Shown: in pieces, positions 26,249-36,100 of the stretch | Position numbering within the stretch: position 1 is the first letter of the stretch | How the letters are laid out: each line of letters opens with the position of its first letter | Assembly (NCBI RefSeq): GCF_031846385.1 | Contig: NZ_JAVRHV010000006.1 | Location: forward strand, 128,779 to 192,778 | Length of the DNA: 64,000 nucleotides | Source: Urechidicola vernalis | GTDB taxonomy: Bacteria; Bacteroidota; Bacteroidia; Flavobacteriales; Flavobacteriaceae | Direction: 5' to 3' | Made by a program: the position numbers and the translations under genes | Notes under the pieces: generated by a model | The model's input: only the letters and a program-made list of their open reading frames with translations | Told to the model about the DNA's origin: nothing | Databases searched by the model: none

Positions 26249-27127
26249 ATGAAAAAAGTAAACTTTCTTTTATTACTTGCTTTCTCAGTAGTATTAAGCG
26301 CTTGCAATACTAACAACAAACAGGATACAAAAGATAATGATAAACCAACTTCAGAAGAAACATATCTTGGACAAAAGCCTCCTGGCTTAGTACCCGAATT
26401 ATTTGCTCCTGATCTTATTCAAAACGAACATAGGCAAGCCGAAGCCGCCTTTACCCCCGATTTAAAAGAATTCTATTTCCGTAGAAGGGGTGGCAAACAT
26501 AAAAAGAACACTTTAGTCGTAATTCAATACAAAGACAATAGTTGGGTTGAGTCCGTTGTACCGCCTTATGCCGGAGAGCCATTTATATCTCCTAACGGCA
26601 AGAATCTTCATTTAGGAAAGAAATATAGAGAACGAACGGATACTGGATGGTCTGAAGTTAAAAGCCTTGGTCCTATGTTTGACAATGAGGACTTGGGTAT
26701 TATGCGTGTTTCAACCTCTATAAATGGCACCTATGTTTTAGATAATTATAAAAGTGATGCTATTTGGATATCAACAATGAAGGATGGTATACGCCAAGCA
26801 CCAAAAAAGATGGATTCGGTGATTAACATTGGTAAATGGACAGCACACCCATTTATTGCACCGGATGATTCCTATTTAATTTGGGATAGTGAAAGAGAAA
26901 CTGGGTCTGGAAAATCCGATCTCTTTATCAGCTTTAAACAAAAAGATGGCTCTTGGAGTTCAGCAATTAATTTAGGTGATACGATAAATTCAGAATTCGC
27001 TGATGCCTATGGAAGTGTATCATCAGATGGAAAGTATTTTTTCTTTCATAGGTCTTATGGAGGCGACACTGGAGATATATTTTGGGTAGATGCCCAATTT
27101 ATTGAGAAACTAAGACCAAAAAATTAA
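26249..27127 (+). CDS. PD40/WD40-like beta-propeller lipoprotein, copy 1
   Basis: The 292-aa protein has a lipobox ending LSAC and TolB/PD40-type strand repeats (FTPDLKEFYFRRR, PFISPNGKNLHLGKK, PFIAPDDSYLIWDS, VSSDGKYFFFHRS). This suggests a beta-propeller on the periplasmic or outer leaflet. It is clearly paralogous to the next gene: both share a YxGQKxPGLxPExFAP segment at about residue 35. The ATG at 26249 is preferred to an upstream in-frame GTG, since it starts the signal peptide. The function is unknown. Confidence 0.8.
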   Translation: MKKVNFLLLLAFSVVLSACNTNNKQDTKDNDKPTSEETYLGQKPPGLVPELFAPDLIQNEHRQAEAAFTPDLKEFYFRRRGGKHKKNTLVVIQYKDNSWVESVVPPYAGEPFISPNGKNLHLGKKYRERTDTGWSEVKSLGPMFDNEDLGIMRVSTSINGTYVLDNYKSDAIWISTMKDGIRQAPKKMDSVINIGKWTAHPFIAPDDSYLIWDSERETGSGKSDLFISFKQKDGSWSSAINLGDTINSEFADAYGSVSSDGKYFFFHRSYGGDTGDIFWVDAQFIEKLRPKN

Positions 27128-27147
27128 TCAACAAAACAAATTGAACA

Positions 27148-28068
27148 ATGAAAAAAGCGTATTTTATTTTACTGCTTGTATGCGCACTATTTTTAAATGC
27201 TTGTACTAATAATAAAAGTCAAAACTCAAAAAATAGTGATTCATTAAATGTAAAAAGTCCATACTTTGGGCAAAAACTACCAGGATTAACTCCTGAAATC
27301 TTTGCTCCTGGAGTTGTTTCATTAAATGGAAGATTTGAACATTCCGTTTCGTTTTCTCCTAAATTGGATGAAATTTATTATACGGCTAGTATAAAGGATG
27401 AAGATCCAAGTATCTATTTTTCAAAACTAGAAGGCGAAAAATGGACAAGTCCAAAAAAAGCAAATTTCACAAAAGGCAAAAAAGCAGGAGAAATGCAAGG
27501 GTTTGTCAGTCCTAAAGGTGATAAGATTTATTTTACGGCTCATAACCCATTTACATTGCCTGAGCATGAAGAGTCTGTTAAAGCTTGGTATGTAAACCGT
27601 CTTGATAATTCCTGGAGCGAGGCAACACAACTAGATTCTCCTATAAACAAAGATTTCGTTTTTTACTTGAATCAAGCAACAAATGGAGATCTCTACTATT
27701 TCAACGTTTCGAAACGAAAAACATATTATGCTCCCAATAGAAACGGTAAGTTTCCTGAAGTACATGAGGTAGAAATCGGAGGTGCTCATGCTTTTATTGC
27801 TCCATCACAAGACTATATTGTGGTAAATGCTAGAAACACAGAAGATGCTCAAAGAAAAAGCGATATCTATGTCTATTTTAAACAAAATGATGGAACGTGG
27901 TCAAAAGCAATAAATCTTGGCCCTGAAGTAAATTCTAAATTTGCTGAAACATGTCCGAGTATCACTCCAGATGGTAAGTATTTATTTTTTGCTAAATATG
28001 AGGAAGAAGGCGGAGAATCTAACATTTATTGGGTAAGTACAGAAGTTATAGAAAATCTAAGGCCCTAA
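27148..28068 (+). CDS. PD40/WD40-like beta-propeller lipoprotein, copy 2
   Basis: This 306-aa protein has a lipobox ending LNAC and a propeller-like repeat series (FSPKLDEIYYT, VSPKGDKIYFTAH, AFIAPSQDYIVVNAR, ITPDGKYLFFAKY). It is a tandem duplicate of the preceding gene, 20 nt downstream, with a strongly matching C-terminal half (KQNDGTWSKAINLGPEVNS against KQKDGSWSSAINLGDTINS). The divergence in the middle suggests different ligands. No catalytic residues were recognised. Confidence 0.8.
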   Translation: MKKAYFILLLVCALFLNACTNNKSQNSKNSDSLNVKSPYFGQKLPGLTPEIFAPGVVSLNGRFEHSVSFSPKLDEIYYTASIKDEDPSIYFSKLEGEKWTSPKKANFTKGKKAGEMQGFVSPKGDKIYFTAHNPFTLPEHEESVKAWYVNRLDNSWSEATQLDSPINKDFVFYLNQATNGDLYYFNVSKRKTYYAPNRNGKFPEVHEVEIGGAHAFIAPSQDYIVVNARNTEDAQRKSDIYVYFKQNDGTWSKAINLGPEVNSKFAETCPSITPDGKYLFFAKYEEEGGESNIYWVSTEVIENLRP

Positions 28069-28202
28069 AATACAACTATGGCAACCTCAAAGTGAAGTTC
28101 ATTCAATTAACTATCTTAGTGCAATTGTAACGTATTATAAATGATCACATTTATAACCAAATGATACTGGCGCTAAATTACTGAATATTAACTAATTATA
28201 AA

Positions 28203-28691
28203 ATGAAAAAATCAGAATTCAAGGAAATTATTAATACTTCAATTGAAAAAACTTGGGAGGTATTATTTAATCAATATGGCGATATACATGTTCATAACCC
28301 GACAATGCCAACTTCCAAATATTTAAACAATGCTACAAAAGGAGGCTTAAATTGTACTAGGTATGTTACGTTTGACGATAAATTATTCTTAGAAGAAACA
28401 ATAACCGAAGTAGATGAACATAAAAGTTTTAAAGTAGAGGCTTACAAGCACAATCTTCCGTTTTTAAAAGAGATGTCCGCCATTTATGAATTGACTTCTC
28501 TTGGAGCAGATAAAACCGAAGTAACTATGAATTCCTTTGTTTCCACTTCACCTGGTTTTATGATTTACCTGATGAAAGGACAATTAGGGAATGGTCTAAA
28601 AAAACATCTTTTTGGGTTGAAGTATTATTTAGAAACTGGACAGGTTGTAGATAAGGATAATTACACTGACATCTTTAAAAACTATAAATAA
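28203..28691 (+). CDS. SRPBCC-superfamily protein
   Basis: The 162-aa soluble protein starts MKKSEFKEIINTSIEKTWEVLFNQYGD-like, the usual first strand and helix of START/SRPBCC folds. It continues with SCRYVTF-type strands (LNCTRYVTFDD) and a long C-terminal helix (GFMIYLMKGQLGNGLKKH). Such proteins hold hydrophobic ligands in a deep cavity. It is followed after 33 nt by a methyltransferase gene and may share its transcript. The ligand is unknown. Confidence 0.75.
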   Translation: MKKSEFKEIINTSIEKTWEVLFNQYGDIHVHNPTMPTSKYLNNATKGGLNCTRYVTFDDKLFLEETITEVDEHKSFKVEAYKHNLPFLKEMSAIYELTSLGADKTEVTMNSFVSTSPGFMIYLMKGQLGNGLKKHLFGLKYYLETGQVVDKDNYTDIFKNYK

Positions 28692-28724
28692 GAAACCGCC
28701 TTTCATGAAAAAAACACAATCATT

Positions 28725-29369
28725 ATGAATAAGGAGTTGAGAGATAAACTTGGAGTTAACGAAAACAACCCTAACGATTGGTTTGAGACCCTCTATTCCG
28801 AATCAAATGATTCTGGAAGTGGTGTTCCGTGGGCGAATATGGCGCCTCACCCAATTTTTAAAAACTGGATTGATCAGTCCTCTCCTCTAAAAAAAGAACA
28901 GACCGCATTGGTAATAGGTTGTGGTTTGGGAGATGACGCCATTGAGTTAGAAGCAAAAGGCTACAATGTTACTGCTTTTGATGTCTCAGAAAGTGCTATT
29001 GAATTGTGTAAAAAAAGATTTCCAAATTCTAAGGTAAAATTCATAACAGCAGATCTAATAGAAGGAATCACTGAATGGCGCCACAAGTTTGATTTTGTTT
29101 TAGAAATTTTTACTATTCAAGCTCTTCCTCCTAAATACGAAGCTATTTTAATTAAAAATGTAGCCGATTTTGTTGCTGAAAATGGAAAACTCATTGTAAT
29201 TACAGAGGTTCAAACGCAAAAAAGAATCTATGAAAATGGTCCACCTTGGCTCATAAATGCAGACTATATTAATTCATTTGAACAAAATGGATTAAAACTA
29301 ATTTCAAATACAACAAATAATGAAACGGAAGTTGGAGAAGAAATTCATCTTTCTGTTTTTAAAAGATAA
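28725..29369 (+). CDS. class I SAM-dependent methyltransferase
   Basis: The 214-aa protein carries the Rossmann-fold motif I ALVIGCGLGDDAIELE (about residues 63-78) and motif II VTAFDVSESAIELC. An acidic post-I element (TADLIEG) and motif IV (FDFVLEIFTIQALP) follow. This is the methyltransferase_25/TehB-like class, often acting on small molecules such as thiols or metalloids. The target is not evident. It lies 11 nt before a HEAT-like protein. Confidence 0.88.
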   Translation: MNKELRDKLGVNENNPNDWFETLYSESNDSGSGVPWANMAPHPIFKNWIDQSSPLKKEQTALVIGCGLGDDAIELEAKGYNVTAFDVSESAIELCKKRFPNSKVKFITADLIEGITEWRHKFDFVLEIFTIQALPPKYEAILIKNVADFVAENGKLIVITEVQTQKRIYENGPPWLINADYINSFEQNGLKLISNTTNNETEVGEEIHLSVFKR

Positions 29370-29380
29370 TTATTGTATTA

Positions 29381-30088
29381 ATGAAGGAATTTAAACCCTC
29401 AATAAATCATATCGAAAAGGCAACTGGTACAGAGTTACAAGCTGCCATGTATGAGTTCTCTACTGCTACAAAAACGTTTGAAGGAGAAGAATTCTTAAAA
29501 CCATTAGAAGCTGAACTTCCTATTTTGGCGAATTTTTTAATTCACGACAATCAAGAAGTAAGCGGATGTGCGATCAGTATTTTTCGAAGAGTACCTATAA
29601 ACACTAAAACCCTTCAAAAATTAATTCGTCTTAATAAAGAACCGAATGCACTTGTTACTGAAGCAATAGGAAACATAGATGATAATCTTTGGAGCCTTGA
29701 AATCGAATACGAATTAATTCGTTGTTTAAATTTTGAAGAATCTGAAGGTGCCGCCGCCAGAGCATTTTATGAGAATGTTTATTCTATAAAAGAGCGTAAG
29801 ACAATAAATACCCTTATAAAAGTGCTTCATTCCAATAACCAATTTACAGTGAACAATGCTGTAAATGCATTGTGTACTTTAACAAAACTTAACCTCGGTG
29901 TTTACGCTATTTCTAGATTAAAACAACTAATATCAGATTCCACTAATAACAAGTTAAAAGAAAATATTGCAAAAACATTATGTTGGGCAACTGATAATGG
30001 AGAAGAACTGCTTCAACTTTTGGCAAATGACTCAAATGAAAAAGTACGTAATATGGCAAGCAACTTCTTACAACAACCGAACAATTAA
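29381..30088 (+). CDS. HEAT-like alpha-helical repeat protein
   Basis: The 235-aa protein consists almost wholly of predicted paired helices, with HEAT-like features at LANFLIHDNQEVSGCAISIF, in a TLIKVLHSNNQFTVNNAVNA segment and in NDSNEKVRNMASNFLQQ. Such solenoids usually bind proteins. I do not recognise a closer family. It is the last gene of the SRPBCC-methyltransferase run and is convergent with the two-component regulator. Confidence 0.6.
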   Translation: MKEFKPSINHIEKATGTELQAAMYEFSTATKTFEGEEFLKPLEAELPILANFLIHDNQEVSGCAISIFRRVPINTKTLQKLIRLNKEPNALVTEAIGNIDDNLWSLEIEYELIRCLNFEESEGAAARAFYENVYSIKERKTINTLIKVLHSNNQFTVNNAVNALCTLTKLNLGVYAISRLKQLISDSTNNKLKENIAKTLCWATDNGEELLQLLANDSNEKVRNMASNFLQQPNN

Positions 30089-30152
30089 TCCTACAAGAAT
30101 GTAATCGCTCGGAAAGAGCACAACCAAAGTACAACTATCAATAGAAGGATGT

Positions 30153-30848
30153 TTACTTTAATAATTGATCTACATTCGTTTTAAAGTGTTTCCCAACAGG
30201 AACAATTTGATCGGCAATAAAAATCCTATTCCCTTCAATGCTTTTTATAAACTTTGGAGCCACTGCGAATGATCTATGTACTTGTAAAAAATCATCTTTT
30301 GGCAACAATTCAATTACAGCCGATATTTTATCTCTAATGGTAATCGTTTCATTTGTTGTTACTACTTTAGTATAATTTCCTGAAGCCTCAATAAATAAAA
30401 TCGAGTCTATTTCTACTTGCGTATATTTTTTATTACTTCTTAAAAAAATACGTTTACTGCCGCTTTCATTCTCCGTTGAAACTGAAGAAACAGGACCAGG
30501 ACCACTGAAGGTTTTATTAATTGCTTTTAAAAAACGATCGAACCCAAACGGTTTTAATAAATAATCAGAAATATTCAATTCATACCCTTCCAAAGCAAAT
30601 TCTTGATACGCCGTAGTTACAATTACTTTTGGTGGATTTTTTAGGGTTTTTAGAAAATCGAAGCCTTTTAATTTTGGCATATTCAAATCTAAAAAAATTA
30701 AATCTACCTCATTCTTACTCAAATATTCAAAAGCCTCTAAACCGTCATAGCAACTCTTTTTCAACTGCATATTTGGTAATAAATCACAATAGCCTTTTAT
30801 AATTTTATGAGCCATGTGTTCGTCATCAATTATTAAATAAGTAATCAT
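30153..30848 (-). CDS. LytTR-family response regulator
   Basis: The 231-aa protein has an N-terminal receiver domain with phospho-acceptor D54 in IFLDLNMPKL, acidic residues D8-D9 and a conserved lysine in LLKPFGF. The C-terminal LytTR DNA-binding domain (about 130-231) carries ILFIEASGNYTKV and LQVHRSFAVAP. It probably controls transcription after phosphorylation by the kinase upstream, whose stop overlaps its start by 4 nt (ATGA). The target may be the divergent ABC operon. Confidence 0.93.
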   Translation of the reverse strand: MITYLIIDDEHMAHKIIKGYCDLLPNMQLKKSCYDGLEAFEYLSKNEVDLIFLDLNMPKLKGFDFLKTLKNPPKVIVTTAYQEFALEGYELNISDYLLKPFGFDRFLKAINKTFSGPGPVSSVSTENESGSKRIFLRSNKKYTQVEIDSILFIEASGNYTKVVTTNETITIRDKISAVIELLPKDDFLQVHRSFAVAPKFIKSIEGNRIFIADQIVPVGKHFKTNVDQLLK

Positions 30849-32035
30849 AATTGGTTTAATATTAAAGTTGCTTTATACACATTCTCTTCTGTTGATATAG
30901 ACAATTTGAATTTATTCTCATAAACTAATTCCAATCTTCTTTTTAAATTTTTCAACCCAATTCCCGCATTTTTCTCCACTTCAGATGCATCGAAATTATT
31001 TTCTATGTCAAATTGAATCTTATCATCAAAGGTAATTACGTTTATATGAACAAAAGCATTTTCTCTTAAATTCTCCACTCCATGCTTAAAAGCATTCTCC
31101 AACAAAATGATAAACAAAAGTGGCATTACTCTGCAGTCTTCATCAAATTGTTCTTTAAATGAAATATCGATGTTTTTATGATATCGCATTTTATGGAGTT
31201 CAATATAATTCTTTAAATAATCAACCTCCTCTTTAAGAGTAACAGTCTCTTTTTCACCTTCATAAATACTGTATCGCATCATATCAGAAAGTTTCAAAAT
31301 CAACTCTTGTGCCTTTTTAGAATCTACCTCTACTAAACCGTACAAATTGTTTAACATATTGAAGAAAAAATGAGGATTTACCTGACTTTTTAAATGCAGT
31401 AATTCTGTCTTTGCTTTTTCATTTTTTAAAGCAAGTATGGCTCTTGTCTGTTTAAAAATCCAACGCGCAGTTAAAATAATCAATAAAGGAAAGTAAAAGA
31501 AGGCAATAATAATCAATGCATCGCTATCTCCATACTCTTCAACTAAGATAATTATCCTTCCAATGCCTATGGCAAACGACCAAAACATCAACTTATTTAT
31601 GAACGATTTAGACAACCGTTTATTCCCTTTAATTTGGCGAAAATAATTTGTGATTAGAACTGCAACAAATAGTATTGTATAAATAAAAAGCAGTATAAAA
31701 ACAGCAGCGAAATCTGGTTGATTTGGATCGGATTCTATAATACCCATTAAACAAATGCCTGCAAATAAAACAGGTATTACTCTAAGTTCATATGGTAGTA
31801 TTGCTATAGAAAAGGGCTGGTGAATTTTTCTATTAAATAACCAAAAAAGTAATAGGTATACAAGTAGACCCATAGAGGTTAAAATAAATAACACTCCTGT
31901 TTGCTCTAATTCATAGTGCGATAAAACCTCTCCACTAATCCAACACAGCACACTCAATCCAAGGGTTATAAAAAGCCGTTTAAATTTTGTAAAAAATAAA
32001 TCCATGATCAAATCTAATCTAATAATACGACCCAT
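30845..32035 (-). CDS. LytS-type membrane histidine kinase
   Basis: This sensor kinase is up to 396 aa, with about six TM segments (residues 18-210). A His_kinase domain with the phospho-acceptor in SQVNPHFFFNMLNNLYGLV follows, and an HATPase with an N-box (NAFKHGV) and G-box (GIGLKNLKRRL). The start is uncertain. The first ATG is at 32035, but an in-frame ATG at 32005 lies just behind a TAGATTTG box (32009-32016) and removes a hydrophilic N-terminal extension. It forms an operon with the LytTR regulator and diverges from the ABC transporter. Confidence 0.9.
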   Translation of the reverse strand: MGRIIRLDLIMDLFFTKFKRLFITLGLSVLCWISGEVLSHYELEQTGVLFILTSMGLLVYLLLFWLFNRKIHQPFSIAILPYELRVIPVLFAGICLMGIIESDPNQPDFAAVFILLFIYTILFVAVLITNYFRQIKGNKRLSKSFINKLMFWSFAIGIGRIIILVEEYGDSDALIIIAFFYFPLLIILTARWIFKQTRAILALKNEKAKTELLHLKSQVNPHFFFNMLNNLYGLVEVDSKKAQELILKLSDMMRYSIYEGEKETVTLKEEVDYLKNYIELHKMRYHKNIDISFKEQFDEDCRVMPLLFIILLENAFKHGVENLRENAFVHINVITFDDKIQFDIENNFDASEVEKNAGIGLKNLKRRLELVYENKFKLSISTEENVYKATLILNQL

Positions 32036-32178
32036 CCAAAGAAGTTGATAGACTCATCATTTCTATGGCTAGAACATCAAAAATCAGGGATAAAATGACT
32101 TTAAACACGCAAAGCGTATTTGTATCTCATTATAAGATATGTTTATCACATTTATTTTACTCAACAGTTGTATAGAAA

Positions 32179-32186
32179 TACGTTTG
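32179..32186 (+). promoter_or_regulatory. -7 promoter box (TACGTTTG) upstream of the ABC operon
   Basis: Exact TAnnTTTG match. It ends 19 nt before a short ORF at 32206 and 130 nt before the ABC ATPase gene at 32317, so the ABC operon may have a leader of about 125 nt. Confidence 0.5.
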
Positions 32187-32205
32187 CCAAAAAAAATCAA
32201 AAATT

Positions 32206-32289
32206 ATGATCAGATTAAACACTACAAAAACAAACAAGAATCAAAATACAGTTGGTTTTAAATGGAACGCTAAGAGACGATTCAAATAA
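32206..32289 (+). CDS. possible 27-aa basic leader peptide
   Basis: The ORF encodes 27 residues, rich in Lys, Arg and Asn (MIRLNTTKTNKN at the start, KWNAKRRFK at the end). It begins 19 nt after a consensus -7 box, exactly the window's usual distance, and ends 27 nt before the ABC ATPase. It could be a real small protein, a regulatory leader ORF, or chance. No homologue is recalled. Confidence 0.3.
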   Translation: MIRLNTTKTNKNQNTVGFKWNAKRRFK

Positions 32290-32316
32290 AAACTCTAATA
32301 ATTAAAAACGACTTCT

Positions 32317-33198
32317 ATGGAACTCAAAATTAACAACCTATCAAAAACGTATTCCAATGGTGTAAAGGCCTTGCAGAATATTTCTTTAGAAATACCAAAT
32401 GGAATGTTTGGTTTATTAGGACCAAACGGTGCAGGAAAATCTACCTTGATGCGAACTCTAGCAACCTTACAAGAAGCAGACAATGGTAGCGCTACACTTG
32501 GGGGTATTGATATTTTTAAACAAAAAAATGAATTAAGACAAGTGTTGGGTTATTTACCTCAACAATTTGGATTGTACCCTAAAATATCTGCTGAAGTTTT
32601 GTTAAATCATTTTGCTGTTCTAAAAGGAATTACCAACAAAAACTTACGCAAAGAAACGGTGCATGCACTTTTGCATAAAACAAACTTATACGCGGTTAGA
32701 AAACAAAACCTCAGTGGTTTTTCCGGCGGAATGAAACAAAGATTTGGTATTGCTCAAGCCCTGCTTAACAATCCAAAATTATTAATAGTAGATGAACCTA
32801 CAGCAGGTTTAGATCCTGTAGAGAGGAATCGCTTTTATAATGTACTTAGCGAATTAGGCGAGAATACTGTTGTAATTCTTTCGACCCATATTGTAGAAGA
32901 TGTTAAAGAAATGTGCACCAATATGGCCATTATTAATCAAGGTCAAGTTCTATTAAATGGAAACCCTCTAAAAGTAATTGAAAATATAGAGGGCAAGGTA
33001 TATCAAAAGACCATCCTTAAATCTGAATTAGAAAGTTATAAGAAAAACTACCAGGTCATTAGCGAAAAACTGTTTTTAGGAAAACCTATTGTTCATATTC
33101 TCAGCGATTCTAACCCAGGAAATAGTTTTAGTGCAATTAATGCAGATTTGGAAGACGTCTATTTTTCTCAACTCTTTGGTAATAATAAGAACATTTAA
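32317..33198 (+). CDS. ABC transporter ATP-binding protein
   Basis: The 293-aa ATPase has Walker A LLGPNGAGKSTLMRTL, the Q-loop YLPQQFGLYP, signature LSGFSGGMKQR, Walker B LLIVDEPTAGLDP and the H-loop in STHIVED. It resembles the DrrA/CcmA-type exporter subfamily. The stop overlaps the start of the permease-peptidase gene (TAATG), so the two are translationally coupled. The transported substrate is unknown. Confidence 0.93.
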   Translation: MELKINNLSKTYSNGVKALQNISLEIPNGMFGLLGPNGAGKSTLMRTLATLQEADNGSATLGGIDIFKQKNELRQVLGYLPQQFGLYPKISAEVLLNHFAVLKGITNKNLRKETVHALLHKTNLYAVRKQNLSGFSGGMKQRFGIAQALLNNPKLLIVDEPTAGLDPVERNRFYNVLSELGENTVVILSTHIVEDVKEMCTNMAIINQGQVLLNGNPLKVIENIEGKVYQKTILKSELESYKKNYQVISEKLFLGKPIVHILSDSNPGNSFSAINADLEDVYFSQLFGNNKNI

Positions 33199-36100
33199 TG
33201 CTTAAACTTATGTGGTACGAAATATTTAAATTCGAATTAAAATATCGCTTAAAACGATTAGACACGTATATTTTCTTCATCTTCCTTTTTCTTTTTTCAA
33301 TTGTGGGGGTTGATTTCATCTTTCAAGGAGTTGATATTGGAGGAATTAAAATGAATGCTCCTTTAGTAATTGCAAAAACAATGGGTGCCGTTACAGGTAT
33401 ATTCATGATTCTTGCTTCAATGATAATGGGAGTTCCCATTTTAAGAGACTTTGAATACAATATCGCGTCTCTTATGTACACCAATCCTATTAAAAAAAGA
33501 GATTACCTGTTAGGTCGATTTTTGGGGTCTTTTGCTGTTTTACTTTTTGTATTTAGCGGGGTATTATTTGGAATGATAATCGGTGAATTTATGCCTTGGC
33601 ATAGCCCCGAAGAGTACCACCCTTTTCATTTTTACAATTATTTAAAACCGTTCATAACGATTATTTTACCTGCCTTGTTTTTTGGGGCTGCTTTGTTTTT
33701 TGTTAGTGGCGCTTTAAGCAAAAAATTAGTGGTCGTTTATACACAAGGTATCTTTCTATTTGTCGTTTTTATGCTAACAAAAGCGATTACAAATGCTGTG
33801 GCACAAGCAATTCTAGATCCTTTTTCTTTAACTACGCTAACACTGATTACAGATACTTGGACAGTTGCAGAACGAAATATTCAAGCCATACCTTTTAGTG
33901 GAGTTCTGCTTTTTAATAAACTCTTTTGGGTAGTACTAGGGTCTGCAATTTTAGTTTTTGGTTATTATAAATTTAACTTTAGCGTAATAAACGACAAAGG
34001 TAGATTTAAGAAAAAATCAACGTCGTTAGATTTGGAATCAAATGAGAAAATTAATACCGAGATTCCTGAATTCAAAACATCGCATGGTTTAAGGTCTAAA
34101 TGGAATGAATTAAAGCATTTCTCTTGGTTTTATTTCGTTAGTATTTGCAAACAACCTTCTTTTTGGGCCATTGTAATTTGTGGAATGATTATTATTTTAA
34201 TCAATTCAGTAAACTTAGGTACTGTTTATGGCGTAGATAGTTTTCCTGCTAGCTATTTTATAGTAGAAGAACTTCAAGAATCCTCTATTTACTTTTTCCT
34301 TATTATTCTAGTTTTTTATTCAGGAGAACTCATTTGGAAAGAAAGAAGTCTAAAATTAAACTTGATTTACGACGCCACCTCTATGTCTAATTTTTTACAT
34401 CTATCAGGGAAATTTATTGGCCTAATTGGAATCTATATTGTATTGATGTTTTCATTAATCTTATCAGGGGTGTTATTTCAAACCATGAATGGGTATTACA
34501 ATTATGAATTTCAAGTATACTTTAATGGTTTCTTTTTAGAAATTCTTCCATTTCTTATACTTTACACCTTTATTGCCTTTCTTATACAAGTATTGATTAA
34601 CCGCAAATTTATAGCAATTTTTGTTGTATTAATTTTCTTTATCTTAAGTACTCTCCTTGGTGCACTTGGTTATAACCACCCTCTCTATTTTTTTGGTGGA
34701 AGTTCTTTAAGTATTTATTCTAATATGAATGGCTATGGACATTTTCTAGCACCTTATTTAATAATTAAATCCTATTGGTTAACCTTTGGAGTTCTTTTAT
34801 TAGTCGTGAGTTCTATAATTTCTGTAAGGGGCACCGATTCAAACCTTATCCAAAGATTGAAGGCTAGTAAAAATAGAATGAGTAGACCCATTATAACATT
34901 GGGAATCTCAATACTTGTGGTTTTCTTACTTCTAGGAAGTTTTATATTTTACAATACTAATATCTTAAATACGTATTGGAGCAATGTAGAAAAAACTCAA
35001 TTTAGGGTTGCCTATGAAAAAACGTTAAAGAAGTATGAGTACCTGCCACAACCAAAAATTGTAGACGTTAATTTAAATGTTGAGTTATATCCGAAGTCGA
35101 GAGATTATAAAGTCGAAGGGTTTTATATCCTAAAAAATACGAGTGACACCATAATTTCTGAAGTGCATATCCAGAAAATGATCGAATCGGACATTAAATT
35201 AAAAGATGTACTCTTTGAAGGAGGAGCAACAAAATACAACAAGTATAAAGCTTATGACTACAGCATCTATAAGTTAAACAATGCTTTATTTCCTGGAGAT
35301 TCTGTAAAAATGAATTTTAATCAAACTTATATTACAAAGGGGTTTGAAACTAATAATGGAAATACTTCTATTATTAATAATGGAACATTCTTTAATCATG
35401 AAAATTTTCCAACTATCGGTTACAGCAAAAAATACGAACTTCAAGATGCCGAAGAAAGATTACATCACAATTTACCAGAAAGAGATAATAAGGCGAAAAT
35501 AAATAACGCAAAAGAATTAATAAATGCAAGATCTGGAAGTGACTCTGATGGAATTAACTTTGAAATTATTGTTGGGACTTCAGCAAATCAAACAGCCATT
35601 GCACCAGGAACACTTTTAAAAAAATGGTCAAAGAACAATCGTAATTATTTTCATTATAAGATGAAAAATAAAATGATTAACTTTTATTCAATCGTTTCGG
35701 CAACATATGAGATAAAAAAAGATGTTTGGGATCAAGCAAAGGATTCTTTAGCCAACTCAGTTGCTCTTGAAGTCTATTATAGTAAAGGCCACGACTATAA
35801 CGTAGATCGAATGATGACTGCCATGAAGGCTTCTTTTGAATATTTCAGTACAAATTTCAGTCCTTATCAATACGAACATATGCGAATAATGGAATTTCCT
35901 AGATATGCTGAATTTGCGCAATCTTACCCAGGAACTGTTCCGTTCTCAGAAGCGATTGGCTTTGTATTAGATATCGATGACGAAATTGATGTAGACATGG
36001 CTTTTTATGTAACAGCTCATGAACTGGCACATCAATGGTTTGGTATGCAAGTAGAAGCGGCAAATGTACAAGGACAGCATTTTATTTTAGAAACGCTTTC

